From Euphorbia lathyris (lineage: Eukaryota > Streptophyta > Magnoliopsida > Malpighiales > Euphorbiaceae), in assembly GCF_963576675.1 (NCBI RefSeq), contig NC_088912.1:96501895-96565894 (forward strand): a DNA stretch of 64,000 nt. Reading direction: 5' to 3'. Under the pieces are notes generated by a model. That model was not told where the DNA came from. It saw only the letters and a list, made by a program, of their open reading frames with translations, and made no database searches. This document shows positions 22,256-32,759 of the stretch, in pieces (position 1 is the first letter of the stretch; every line of letters starts with the position of its first letter). The position numbers were made by a program, and so were the translations under genes.

Positions 22256-22466
22256 GAGGATAATTGGCATTTATTCCTTGAATGCCAGTTTGTTAAATCG
22301 GTTTGGGAAGAGGGAGGTCTGGCTGATACGGTTACATCTACTGTTAATAACTCATATTTTTCAAAGCTTTATTTTCAATTGTTTGAATTTATTGCCAAGA
22401 AATGTCGTAGGAAAAATTCTGATGCTGATATGGGTGATATGGAGACAAAGGAATGACGTTTTCTAG
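22256..22466 (+). pseudogene. LINE zinc-finger (zf-RVT-like) fragment
   Basis: EDNWHLFLECQFVKSVWEE at the start, then a frame change near 22400 into KILMLIWVIWRQRNDVF. This is the pattern of the zf-RVT region between RT and RNase H of plant LINEs (H-x-F-x-x-C...VW...W-x-x-R-N). It is on the plus strand, opposite to the RNase H pseudogene to its left, so the two are not one collinear LINE. Confidence 0.6.
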
Positions 22467-22551
22467 CATGGTTATTGACGATTTTAATGGTGAAAGGCGG
22501 AAAAATGTAATTATCTATTGTTTTCTCTTCGTTTTTTTTTTTTCGAAAATC

Positions 22552-22820
22552 ACTTCGCGTAATCTGGTTTTACGAAGGTCTGCAAGGAGAAAGAGTCTGA
22601 AACATATGATTTTACTTCGCGAAAACGAATTACGCAAAGTTTGCGAATAGAAATGTTCATGATTTTTACCTTCGCAGACTTCGCATAATCTGTTTTCGCG
22701 AAGTAATATCGTCAAATTTCTCCTCGAAGACTTTGCGAAATCCTCTTTTCGCAAAGTAAAAACGTCCTCTTTCTTGCACATTTATCGTCGTAGACTTCGC
22801 GAAATCCTCTTTTCGCGAAG
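22552..22820. repeat. Array of ~25-bp hairpins built from CTTCGCGAA/TTCGCGAAG
   Basis: Near-perfect palindromes lie at 22679-22703, 22731-22756 and 22795-22820, with related ones at about 22552-22576 and 22618-22648. The last has 10-bp arms CTTCGCGAAA and TTTCGCGAAG around a 6-base loop. Spacing between the last three is 52 and 64 bp. Related TTCGCA palindromes lie at 43027-43112, on the other side of the 20-kb insertion. Confidence 0.8.
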
Positions 22821-22901
22821 CCAAATCGTCATTTTTCTTCCTAACACGATTAAATTTTTCTGAAGGTGGTTTAATACATAACATCTCTTTCAGGAAGGCG
22901 G

Positions 22902-23135
22902 TGTCACGTCCGTGTCCAAAATTTTAGAGTATGTCATTATTATGTTTCAACTTAATATTTTAGGTATAAATTAAAAGTTTTTGATAAGTTTATAAAAAAA
23001 TTTAAAAATTATAAAATCTCTTTGGATAATTATTTATGAAAGGAAATGTAATTTTATTTTTATAAAAAAAAAAACGAATTTGCCAAAAGTTTATATTCAA
23101 TTAGTAGTTGATATTCTAACCAATTTCAAATGTTA

Positions 23136-23173
<38 letters not shown>

Positions 23174-23882
23174 TTTAATAATTACATTAAAGATGCATAG
23201 GTTGATTTTTGATAAAATCAAAATGTTTCATACATAGTTATTTGAGAAATATATCATATACCTAAAATATACATTATTATATTCATACATCTATTTTTGT
23301 GAAAATAGGTGGCATATTATATGTCATGCATGCATTTTGTTACAAAACACTTGTCATGTATATAATTTAAAATAAAACATGTGTCTTGCATCATGTTATT
23401 TTGTTGTACACATGGTCTTTTAATTGTTGTAATATTGCCATATGACATATAAATTTTTAATGGACAAATTTTTATTTTGCTTACATTCCTATATAAATAG
23501 GATATGAATCCTAGGATGGGTTATTCTCTTTTTAGGATATTTAGATTAAAGAGAATGGTATTATGATATCAAATGGAAATAAAATGTTTTTGAGTGTTTT
23601 ATATATATAATCATTTAAAATAAAATGTTATTTTGTTTTAAAATGTTATTTTGCTTTTGAGTTAAAGTATGAAAAATAAAAGAGAAATGTAATATATTTT
23701 TATGAACAAAATGTTTTCTTCAATTAGTTATAAAAAGAGAAGAAGGAAAGAAAGATTAGGATATTCTTTGAAAAGGTTTTTGGAGCAAGGGAAAATTTAA
23801 AGAAAAAGAGTTTGAATTTTGATATTGAGTTTGGTCAGTAGTTTTCATCTGGTTAGTGACTGACCAAGTGAATTTGATCAGT
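22902..23882 (+). mobile_element. Left part of a Ty3/gypsy-type LTR, TSD GGCGG
   Basis: TGTCACG at 22902 and GTGTGACA ending at 42770 are inverted termini, and GGCGG flanks both (22897-22901, 42771-42775). The left piece (981 bp) and the right piece (41248-42770, 1523 bp) do not resemble each other, so they are best read as two halves of one LTR split by the nested elements. Contains (AT)n at about 23142-23172. No gene. Confidence 0.6.
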
Positions 23883-24119
23883 TGATAGGGGTATTTTACC
23901 TCTATCTTATAGCGTGAATTACGGGATGATTTCGGGTAAAATAAATAAGTTTAGTTACAAAAATAGAGTGTTTCTGATAAAATAAAGAAATAAAAATAAA
24001 TCTCGTGCTTTCAGTTTATTTTCCTCGTTTTTTATTAGTTTAGGAAATAAAAACGTCAAGCTAACTCGGTTCTCAAGTTTTGTATTTCAGGTACGAGAAA
24101 GGAGCGAAAATCCACTCCA

Positions 24120-24591
24120 TACGCGGGACGTATAATTCCCTACGCGGGGCGTGAAACATGGTGCCAGAAATAATTGCCTTATCCGCAGGCACCATGTGGA
24201 ACTGACTCAGCATACGCGGGGCGTATGACACACTACGCGGGGCGTAAGACACATGTCGGCAATAATTGGCCTAATCCTGAAAGTCAGACTGCATTGTCTC
24301 CCAGAGTCAACTATACCTACGCGGGGCGTACCACTATATACGCGGGGCGTAAAAGGCAGTTCTTCAACATAAAAAGATCAGAGACTCTTTTACGCGGGGC
24401 GTACTTCAGCTACGCACGGCGTAAAGACACCAATTCAGGCAATAAAACTCCAGAGACTCAAACACGCGGGGCGTATAATCCTCTACGCAGGGCGTACTTG
24501 AGTCAACAAGACAACGAATTGGTCCACATGCAGAAGATTTCTGACGGAATGGGCATGTACGCGGGGCGTAGACCAATTTACGCGGGGCGTA
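24120..24591 (+). promoter_or_regulatory. Paired 13-bp motif cluster, LTR 1 (six direct pairs)
   Basis: Half-site starts: 24120/24141, 24213/24234, 24318/24339, 24391/24411, 24463/24484, 24558/24579. Five pairs are 21 bp start to start, one is 20. Both halves point the same way. Consensus TACGCGGGGCGTA. The cluster ends about 80 bp before the TATA box, a position suited to transcription-factor sites; the role is inferred. Confidence 0.8.
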
Positions 24592-24668
24592 TCATGGGAT
24601 TTCTGCACCAAATAATGTGCTCCATACTTGTGCCTAGTGAAATTACAAACCTGCCCTTGCTTGATGTC

Positions 24669-24676
24669 TATAAATA
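24669..24676 (+). promoter_or_regulatory. LTR TATA box
   Basis: TATAAATA downstream of the paired-motif cluster and about 1.2 kb before the gag-position ORF. The equivalent in LTR 2 is 38559-38566. Confidence 0.65.
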
Positions 24677-25703
24677 AGAAGCTCTTGAACTTCATTTGAG
24701 ACCAATTACATACTAGAGAGCTAGACTATACTCTTTGCTTTCCTTGTAATTTAGATACAATTTTGTAAGTTAAACTCTCCCCCTCGATAGCTTGTTTATT
24801 GTCCCGGCGTTCCATTGACGTTCCGTTCCACCATTCGTCACCAAGCTCGAGAGTTCCACCTCCACGACCTAAGAGACGGCTTTGAGTCCGGTTAGCTAGT
24901 TCCAAGGGCGGATTCTCCCTTTTTACTTGCTAATTAGCTTGTACTCTTCCTATGTACTAGCTTGGTTGTATTTCATCTAATCACTTTTCATACTTATAAT
25001 TTATGATTTATAATCTCTATTTCCCTTTACGTGTTAATGTTTATTGCTTGTTTTGACATTGATAATTGATTATTGTGTAGGAGAACGCGATTACCGCCGC
25101 CATTCGGGCTATCTTTAGGGAGTTATATAGGTGTTGCCCTACCGGAAGTGACAAACCGAAAACCGTAGGAATTGACAAGCCACGGAACTTACGGGCCCTA
25201 GTTTCTAATTCCCCCGCATTAGACACGCCTTGACTAGGAATCACGTAGTCTAAGTGCTTCACGGGTCAGTTCTACTACACTTGATCGTCTTTGCAAGAGT
25301 AAACTATTATCCGTATACATTTAGGGTCATTATTTATCATTGTTATAACTTATCACATTCACCCCACTTCATAGAGTTTTAGCTACATAATTCTGTGTCG
25401 CCAATAGTAAGGAATAGTGTGTAGTTGTGTCTTATTTAACCCCAAAGTAATTATCGCTTAAATAACATACGAAATCGAGTCGTCTAATACTTGTAATTGT
25501 AAATCCCGTGGATTCGATACTTGGTCTTAACCGGATTATTACTTGATACGACGGGGTACACTTGCCCCTAAGTAGTCGTAGCGTCTAGTAGAGTTAAGAG
25601 CAATTTATAAAGACCACACCCATAGACATAGCACATTCACCGCAATACATATTTAAATCGTCACTAATAAACTCTACCACTAGATTTTACGCCACCAAGT
25701 TTT

Positions 25704-25721
25704 TGGCGCCGTTGCCGGGGA
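25704..25721 (+). promoter_or_regulatory. Primer-binding site complementary to tRNA-Asp
   Basis: TGGCGCCGTTGCCGGGGA is the primer site typical of the Athila/Tat branch of plant Ty3/gypsy elements, complementary to the 3' end of tRNA-Asp. A second copy is at 39595-39612. Confidence 0.9.
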
Positions 25722-25848
25722 TTTATAATTTCCTACAATATTAGACAAAAACGTTTTATTGTTAGTTTAAGCATTTGTAAATATTGCTTTCTTTTTGTGA
25801 ATAATTTGTTTTATTTCTTGATGTTACTAATAATTTTCTTTCCATGGT

Positions 25849-26418
25849 ATGATGTCTTATAATTGTCGTCTGTGGGACGACCTCATGGATGACGAATGTT
25901 CGCACCAACAATCAACCACACAATTCGATGTGGTAATCTCTATGCTTAAAGATATTCAAGTGAGATTATCTAACAATGAGGCATATTGCAGGGATTTGCG
26001 AAATCAAATCACTAGATTGACGTCTCGTCTCAATTCAACCGCGGACGAATCAATTCGAGACACCAATCCGGGTGATCAACATGTAGAGGTCGAGTTAATT
26101 GAGCCCTCTCAAGAGGAATCCCCAAATCATGTAGGTTGTCTCAACTGCGAGGAGTCGGAAATCCTAATCGATGAGCCGGTTGTGTGCGAACCTATGGAAA
26201 TGACTCCACAACTAGAAGAGTTTGAGGTTCCTTCTACCTCGGGTTATTTCACTCTCTTTGAGCTACCCAAGGAGTCAAAGAGGGAGCAAACTAAACTCTT
26301 CAATAAATATAGTTTTTGGTTTTCATTAGATTTCTTTGAATCTAACAATCCATTTTGTAGGTACGGATTGTTCACTCAAGAATTTGCATTTCTAACGCGA
26401 GAGGAAGCATACACCTAG
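25849..26418 (+). CDS. Small ORF of unknown function in the Athila-like leader
   Basis: 189 codons, starting at the ATG at 25849; a second copy at 39740 starts at the same site. Residues about 28-60 (VVISMLKDIQVRLSNNEAYC and on) look like an amphipathic or coiled-coil helix. The middle is acidic (VEVELIEPSQEES). The end is aromatic-rich (FWFSLDFFESNNPFCRYGLF). It has no CCHC knuckle, protease or RT motif. It stands where gag should begin, about 130 bp after the primer site, but I do not recognise it as gag. It is followed by paired-motif clusters and the Sirevirus insertion. In this copy it is uninterrupted. Confidence 0.5.
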   Translation: MMSYNCRLWDDLMDDECSHQQSTTQFDVVISMLKDIQVRLSNNEAYCRDLRNQITRLTSRLNSTADESIRDTNPGDQHVEVELIEPSQEESPNHVGCLNCEESEILIDEPVVCEPMEMTPQLEEFEVPSTSGYFTLFELPKESKREQTKLFNKYSFWFSLDFFESNNPFCRYGLFTQEFAFLTREEAYT

Positions 26419-26646
26419 GAGGAAACGCTAAGTCGAGCTACTTCGACTCAAAACGTAGCATCGGTTTGAATCCCTCGAACCATTTGTCTATATGTATTAT
26501 AAACGTTATTTCTTTCTCTTTATTTTGCATTATTGTGATTTTATTTTCATCTTCATCTTTTGCTTTATTTTATTGTCTCCCATTTTCTTTTAGTTTCATA
26601 AAATCAAAAGAAAAACAAAATCTCATATCAATCCAAAATCTTAAAA

Positions 26647-26835
26647 TACACGGGGCGTATAACCCATCGCGCCCTGCGTAGTTGTGTGTCTGCCTTTTCT
26701 ACTCAATAAAGAACACACTACGCGCGGCGTACCTAAATTTACGCCCCGCGTACGCTTTTACTAAAAAAACGAACTCTTTTTAATAAATGCCACGTGGAGG
26801 ACACGCGGGGCGTACCACAGGGTACGCCGCGCGTA
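26647..26835 (+). promoter_or_regulatory. Paired 13-bp motif cluster, internal region (three inverted pairs)
   Basis: Half-site starts: 26647/26668, 26719/26740, 26802/26823, all 21 bp apart. The second half is the reverse complement of the first type (TACGCGCGGCGTA then TACGCCCCGCGTA). Before the Sirevirus inserted at 26861 this cluster was about 300 bp from the next cluster at 34385. Confidence 0.8.
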
Positions 26836-26860
26836 TCCTCGGGGAGTTGTGAATCACAAC

Positions 26861-28087
26861 TGTTGAAACACCTTTCCACATAAATTTTGATTTGACAAAA
26901 TTGTTTTAGTATAATTAAAATACATATTCTAAACACACTAAGTTTAAATGCTTTGATTTATTCTACTAATGTGTTTGTTCAATGTTGAGTTAAAATTGTT
27001 TATAAGACACAAGAATTAAAAGGTCTGAGCCCAATACGGAAGTCAAGGCCCAAGTCAAACAACTCAGTACAACTCGGCCCGCGTGTGTCAAGACGTTGCC
27101 GTTTTGAACAAAACGCAACTCAGCAAAAGGAAGGATCTAGAAGACCTTCGGAAACAACTTCAAGATGAAGCTGCTGAGTAGTCTCGACAAAGCGTACAAG
27201 ACAGCAGCTGGCTAGTGAAAACTTCCAGACAAAGTATTTCTACTTTGGGTAAAGTTCAGACAACACAGTATGCTGTCCAGTTGACTTTACCATAAAAGGA
27301 GAGACAGTCTGCTGAGCTGACCGAGGACAAAAGATACACAATTCTGATTGGCCGAGAGCTCTGAGCAAGTCAGGATGACAACGACATGTAGCCGTTTCCC
27401 TCCAATGGTTATTTCGAAATTCGAAATGACCGATGCTCAGACGTCTCTATAAATAGTGCCATCAGATGCTTCACTCAACACAGAACTTGATCAAGCCATT
27501 ACGCTGACCAAATTTCTACACAAGTTCTGCAAGCAAAGAAGCAAAGCAAATCTTACACTACAATTCTTATATCTGTGTAAAAGTCTAGAGTGATTATTTC
27601 AATCGTCTAAAGTGTCTTAGCAAATCTTTGTATAGGACAAAACACTTATCATTTCTAGAAGATAGAAAGGAGAGGCTGAGTACTCGATTATAGTACTCAG
27701 CGAGAGATTAGGATTGAGTAGAGGTATAGAAGAAGGTAATCTTGTTATACTCAGTTGCTAAGATTGTAAAAGGTTTGAGGCTCTACCTTTAAAGAGCTCA
27801 GTAGAGGATTCGAAATCTCGGAACGTGTTCCGGGGACAGGACGTAGGCTTAGAAGAAGCCGAACCTGGATAAATCTGCTGAGTAAAGTATTTCTTACCTT
27901 TAACTCCTTATTTATATTGCTTGCTTAAAATAACCAAAAACTGACCAAGTAAAGAGGTCAAGTTGAGTTGTGCGCGTTAAACGTCTGAGCTCAGGAATAG
28001 ACTCTAAGTGCTATCTCCTGACTCAAGCTAAGAAACTGACCTAGTCACTAGTTGACTAAGCCAGTATCTTGCTGTTTACTCAGCGCC
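26861..28087 (+). repeat. Sirevirus 5' LTR, 3'-truncated
   Basis: Collinear with 32760-33986. TATA box TATAAATA at 27448-27455, preceded by TTCGAAATTCGAAAT. The LTR end and primer site are lost in the internal deletion. Confidence 0.88.
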
Positions 28088-28906
28088 AAATATGCCAAGG
28101 AGATATTAAAGAAATATGACTTGGAAAATTGCAAGCCAATATCCACTCATATGGGCACTGACACTGTCCTCTGTGCTGACGAGAATGGTAAGTCAGTAGA
28201 CAGCAAATTGTATCGAGGTATGATAGGCTCTCTACTTTACTTAACAGCCAGTAGACCGGACATTCAGTTTTCAGTATGCTACTGTGCTAGATATCAATCT
28301 AACCCTAAGGAATCTCATTACATTGCTGTAAAAAGAATCCTTAGATATTTGCAAAGCTCAGTGAACGCAGGTCTATGGTATCCAAATACTCATGATTTTA
28401 CACTCATCGGATACACTAACGCTGACTATGGACGGGATAAGCTAGAACGTAAAAGCACCTCTGGAGGATGTCACTTCTTAGGAAGCTGTCTTGTATCCTG
28501 GTTCAGCAAAAAGCAGGCGTCAATAGCCTTGTCTACCACTGAAGCTGAGTACATTGCTGCTGGTCATTGTGTTGCTCAAGTCCTATGGATTAAGCAACAG
28601 CTTGAAGACTATGGTGTTCAAACAAAGACAATTGAAGTCAAATGTGACAACAAAAGTGCAATTGATCTTTCAAAGAACCCAATTCAACACAGCAGAATGA
28701 AGCATGTCAGCATCAGACATCACTTCATTAGAGACCATGTACTCAAGGGTGAGATCATAGAAATTAATTAAACAGCAAATACTGAGTCCCAACGGACCTT
28801 TGTCCCAACGGACGAACAGCTTGCGGATATCTTCACGAAGCCACTGGCTCGTGAGCAGTTCAGCATACTGAGAGAAGCTATTGGTATGTTCAATCCTCTT
28901 CAGTAA
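28081..28906 (+). pseudogene. Sirevirus pol C-terminus (end of RT, RNase H)
   Basis: It starts at the deletion junction with AKYAKEILKKYDLENCKPI and YRGMIGSLLYLTASRPDI, the end of Copia RT. RNase H follows: GYTNADYG (the usual first Asp of the xDADW motif is Asn), RKSTSGGCHFLG, ALSTTEAEYIAAGHC, VKCDNKSAIDLSKNP and RMKHVSIRHHFIRD. A TAA at 28769-28771 interrupts just before the conserved end (TDEQLADIFTKPLAREQF), which is in the same frame and stops at 28904-28906. Near the stop there is a short local duplication. Frames upstream of 28081 come from the LTR and are not pol. Inactive. Confidence 0.88.
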
Positions 28907-29374
28907 ATTCCTGAACTAAATGAATATGCATGCTGAGTGAATTATTATGACTGAATGATTGTTTTTGCTGTGTACTCATTGAAATTAATTAAACAGCAAA
29001 TACTGAGTAAACTTGCATACTGAGTAAGTTAGTTTTAAACTTAGAAATCATCCGTTTAATGCAATACTGACCACTCAGAATATCAAACGCTTAGTATTCT
29101 AAACGCTGAGTGTTAGATTCGTTAGAATAAATGTAATAGCATGCGTATAGCCCTAGGATGACGTATACGCCGTATGTGTCATAAATGCTAGGATCTTTGT
29201 CGGTTCAAAATCCCAAGGCAAAACTGACACATGGATTCGATTAAATCCACACCACACATCACCTCTATAAATAATGGGTATTTCCTCATTTTTATTCTTT
29301 ATGCTTACCGAACTCTCAAGCAAAAGAAATTCCTTCTCTCTAAAAAATCCATCTAAGCTTTCCCATCCTCAAAA
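28907..29374. other. Sirevirus spacer between pol and env-like ORF
   Basis: No ORF. It repeats GAAATTAATTAAACAGCAAA, first at 28759 and again at about 28980, so it carries a small duplication of the pol end. The last 90 bases form an ATG-proximal leader. Confidence 0.5.
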
Positions 29375-32221
29375 ATGACTAAGGTTTCCTACAACGTCTC
29401 CGGTGCCGGCCACCAAAAGACTAGCTCCGATGAACCTACTGGAAATCCTCCTACGCCGAGCAAAGGAAAAGCTGGCCAAACCTCTGGTCAGGAAAAGCCT
29501 GCAAGAGTCAGGACCTACTCCAAGGTCTTTGAAAACGTCCGAGAATGGAAAGTTGAGCACTCAAGATGGGTATTAGAAAACTTCGTACAAAACGAACAAC
29601 CTTTCTATGAATGGATTTCACAAAACGGCTGGACGGAGCTGTTTTCGGTTAGGGATGACACCTACCCTGACCTGGTAAGGGAATTTTACCACAATCTCCG
29701 AGTTGCAAATGACAACACTGACTACCTATGCACAGTGGTGAAAAAGAAAACCATCTTCATCAACCCTCTTTACTTAGGAAATCTGCTCAAGTTGAAAACT
29801 GAGGGAGCAAGGCTGAGGAGATCAGGAGATCAGGATGGAACTGGGTATGAACACAACTTTTGCAAACCTGAGGGTCACTCAGGAGAAGTCTCAGCTTCCT
29901 CTATGGGTCAGCACCAGAAGATGGCTCATTACTTGCTGACCTACTTCATCTACCCAAAGATCAACTGCACCACATCAGCAACAAATTTCGAGCAGTGCTT
30001 TATATGGCATATGCTGACGTACACTCCAATCAACATGCCAGTTTTTCTCATCGCTGGCTTCCTACGCAGCACTGGTACGCTGAGGCTAGGATCAATCATC
30101 ACAAGAATCCTCATCGACCATAAAGTTGATCTCGAAGGTGAGGACAAGACTCGAGGATCTGAGATCACAGCAGCCTCGCTGAGAGCTCTGAAATTCGGAC
30201 AACCTTTGAAGAAAGGTAAAGTTGCTGCTGCTGCTGCTGAACAAGCTGAGGGAACTGCTGAGCCAAAGAAAGGAAGAAGGACTAAGGCCCCAGCTTCCCG
30301 CAAAAGAAAATCTGCTGAGACTCCTTCCTAAAACATTGAGTCTCTAGCAAAAAGACAGAAGTCAGCTGGTAAGTCAGCTCAGAAACGAAACAGGCAAGGT
30401 GAGCCTGGTACTGAGGAAGCTGCTGATCAACCTCAGAAGAAGCAGAAACCTTCTACACTGACTCCACTGAATGCCATACCTACAGACTTCGTTGTACCAG
30501 GTGACTCTCACTTCACCCAGTGTCAAGGTACAATAGCTGAGTCCGAAGAACATGAGGTACAGCTGGATGACCACTTCATCTCATAAGTTGAGGAAGAACT
30601 TGATGGTGATAGTACTGAGTCAGAAGAAGAAGAAGAAGAAGAAGAAGCCAGCGGTCAGGATGACGCTGAGTACTCTGAGGAAACAGCCAGTGAGCATGGA
30701 ACTGAGCAGGGTAATACTAGGTTGGATGCTGAAGATGAGCAAGTACTTGACCAACAAAATGTTGATTAAGTCCAAGTACAAACTGACCAACCTGCTGATG
30801 AGCAACACGAATCTTCTCCTACTCACTCAGGAGATCCTACTCAGACTGTCACTCCACCCCGCAGAAGAAGAAAGTTGGTTAAGGCCAGTGAAAATCCTAT
30901 CAGTGAAGATTTTGTGCCACCACCAACTCTTCCTGACTTTACCATTTCAAAGACAACTAAGGACCCCTCCTCATTAAAGCTGAAATTTTTCAAACGCCAA
31001 GCAACCTCCACTACATCGGTGCCATTAGAAAAGCAAGCCTCTGTTTCTTCTCAACAGGAACATGCCGAACCAAATGCTTCTGCCACCTCAACCAGTCAGG
31101 TTGAGCCGCTTACTGTTCATGCTACTTCTTCAAGTATGGTGCTGACTCCACACACTTCTGCCGTCAGCACAGACAGTATTCGGATTACCACTTCTACAAC
31201 TCAACTCTCTACCGATCAATCAACTATACCTAAAACTCAAGTGCAGATTGAAAATGCTATTCCAGTCACTGACCAGGTCACTCCTTCCACTCCTCTTCCT
31301 TCCGGTCACACTGATGTCTCTGAAGGCTCTCAAAGCTATGTGAATGCCACTGAGTCCGGCAAGAAGCTCATTGACTCAGTTCAAGCGTTGATCAGAGACC
31401 TTCAACATTCTACTCCTCCTCCTGCTGGGTCTTCCTCTATTGAGACTACTCAGCTCTCCCAGGTCACTCAGCTTCTCAACGAAGTTAAGGGACTCAAGGA
31501 CTTGCTGAACGTCATCATCTCTTTTCAAGTACAGCAAGCTAAGCAGGATTCAATAGCCAAGCTGGCTGAGATTCAGCTGACAACCGTGCAACACTTGACC
31601 TCTTTACAAGAACAAGTTCAGAAATTGTCAGCTGTGAACACCGACTATGCCACCTCATTTGAAGTAAAGATGCTTTTTGCTCAGCTTCACACCGAGCAAC
31701 TTAAGACAAATGAGCAAATGGTTTCTTACAATCAGTGCTCAGTTGAGCAAATAGGTGAGGCTATTCGCTTGCTTAATCTGAATAAGCAAGAGATGGATAC
31801 TGACGCATTGAAACAGCATGAGATGCAGTCGATCATACAATAAACTTTCAACCACATTCGGCATAACAACATTCAACGTCAGTATTACGACACAGCTCTC
31901 TTAAAAACCTTTCACCAAATCTTTGCTGGCCTTACTGAAGCTCTTATCTAGCAAGGCAAAGCTCAAGCATTTAGCGTCAATATGCTCAGTGCTGCTGACC
32001 TTAAAGTACCCGAAGAGGTATTAGCTGATGGAGTTGCGATCTTTGATGGCGTAAATGAAAGCGCTGAGAAACTTAAGGAGCTGTCTCAAGAACTGACTCG
32101 AGCTGCCTTAACTGATGCTTTCAGACTTCCTCCTCCTGATGCTGACAAAACAGGGGAGAAAGAACATGCAGCTAGAGCTCAGCATGAGCGAAGTCAGTCA
32201 CACCACAAGAAAAAGAAATAG
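29375..32221 (+). pseudogene. Sirevirus env-like ORF, one frame with several stops
   Basis: One frame of about 949 codons carries five stops: 30329-30331, near 30583, near 30766, 31841-31843 and near 31949. The N-terminal third matches the plant retrotransposon env-like / putative plant transposon protein domain (WVLENFVQNEQPFYEWIS, PDLVREFYHNLRV). It is followed by a basic Lys/Arg-Ala region, an acidic Glu run, a Ser/Thr/Pro-rich region, and a long Gln/Leu-rich probable coiled coil (about 31350-31840). The end is Lys-rich. No clear signal peptide or membrane span. At least four of the five stops fit a single C-to-T change in a Gln codon. The role of these proteins is unproven. Confidence 0.8.
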
Positions 32222-32661
32222 ATAGGCTAGCTCAGTATAGACTAAGTCAGATGTAATCTATATGCCTTATCTATTAGTTTTGTTGTGTAAAAACTGACTA
32301 CTATCTATATATCATATCTGCATTTTTTATTCCTATTCTTGAGTTATGATATATGTTACTAAGTACTGAGTCATTATGTATCTTCAATTATATCAGCTAT
32401 GTTTTATACTTATAAATCTTATTGACTACATCAAATGCTGATAACATGTTTGACATTGACCTATGTGTTTATAAAACATTAACTGTTAAGAACTCATTTA
32501 ACAACAAATTACTCAGCGCACTCTATATGATTAAACCTTCCGCTTAATACTGAGTAAATAGAATATGTTGAATTAGCTGACCGATCTGAAAACCGACCTT
32601 AGACTTACTCAACTAAACCTTAAATGTTTAGTGTAAAACTAAGTCAGTAGCTCAACCCTTA

Positions 32662-32757
32662 GGGGGGAGTTTGCCAAGTTATAAAAGGTCAACTATCATG
32701 GGGGAGCTCATACTGAGTTCCTTGCTGAATAGTTTTGCCAACATCAAAATGGGGGAG
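32662..32757 (+). promoter_or_regulatory. Sirevirus polypurine tracts (three GGGGGAG copies)
   Basis: GGGGGAG-type tracts lie at about 32662-32669, 32700-32705 and 32751-32756; the last directly precedes the 3' LTR at 32760. Multiple polypurine tracts are a described Sirevirus feature. Confidence 0.8.
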
Positions 32758-32759
32758 TT

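Larger units (their letters stand above)
23883..25697 (+). mobile_element. Athila-like element, LTR copy 1
   Basis: It begins TGATAGGGGTATTTTACC and ends near CACCA, just before the primer-binding site at 25704. It matches 37773-39588 closely over its whole length (about 1815 bp each). Inside are six pairs of the 13-bp TACGCGGGGCGTA motif (24120-24591) and a TATA box TATAAATA at 24669-24676. Long open frames across the motif array are by-products of the repeats. Confidence 0.85.

Noticed and set aside
24174..24677. A 167-codon ORF in the LTR with repeated YAGR, and its twin at 38115-38567
   Set aside because: The 21-bp step equals seven codons, so the motif reads as YAGR in one frame. The frame changes after the 20-bp pair, internal pairs are inverted, and the motif occurs outside any ORF. 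It is a DNA motif, not a protein repeat.
27413..27430. TTCGAAATTCGAAAT before the Sirevirus TATA box as a heat-shock element
   Set aside because: The GAA and TTC blocks are one base apart rather than two, so it does not fit the usual nGAAnnTTCn pattern.
30552..30977. 141-codon ORF rich in Lys
   Set aside because: Alternative frame of the Sirevirus env-like gene across its acidic GAA run.
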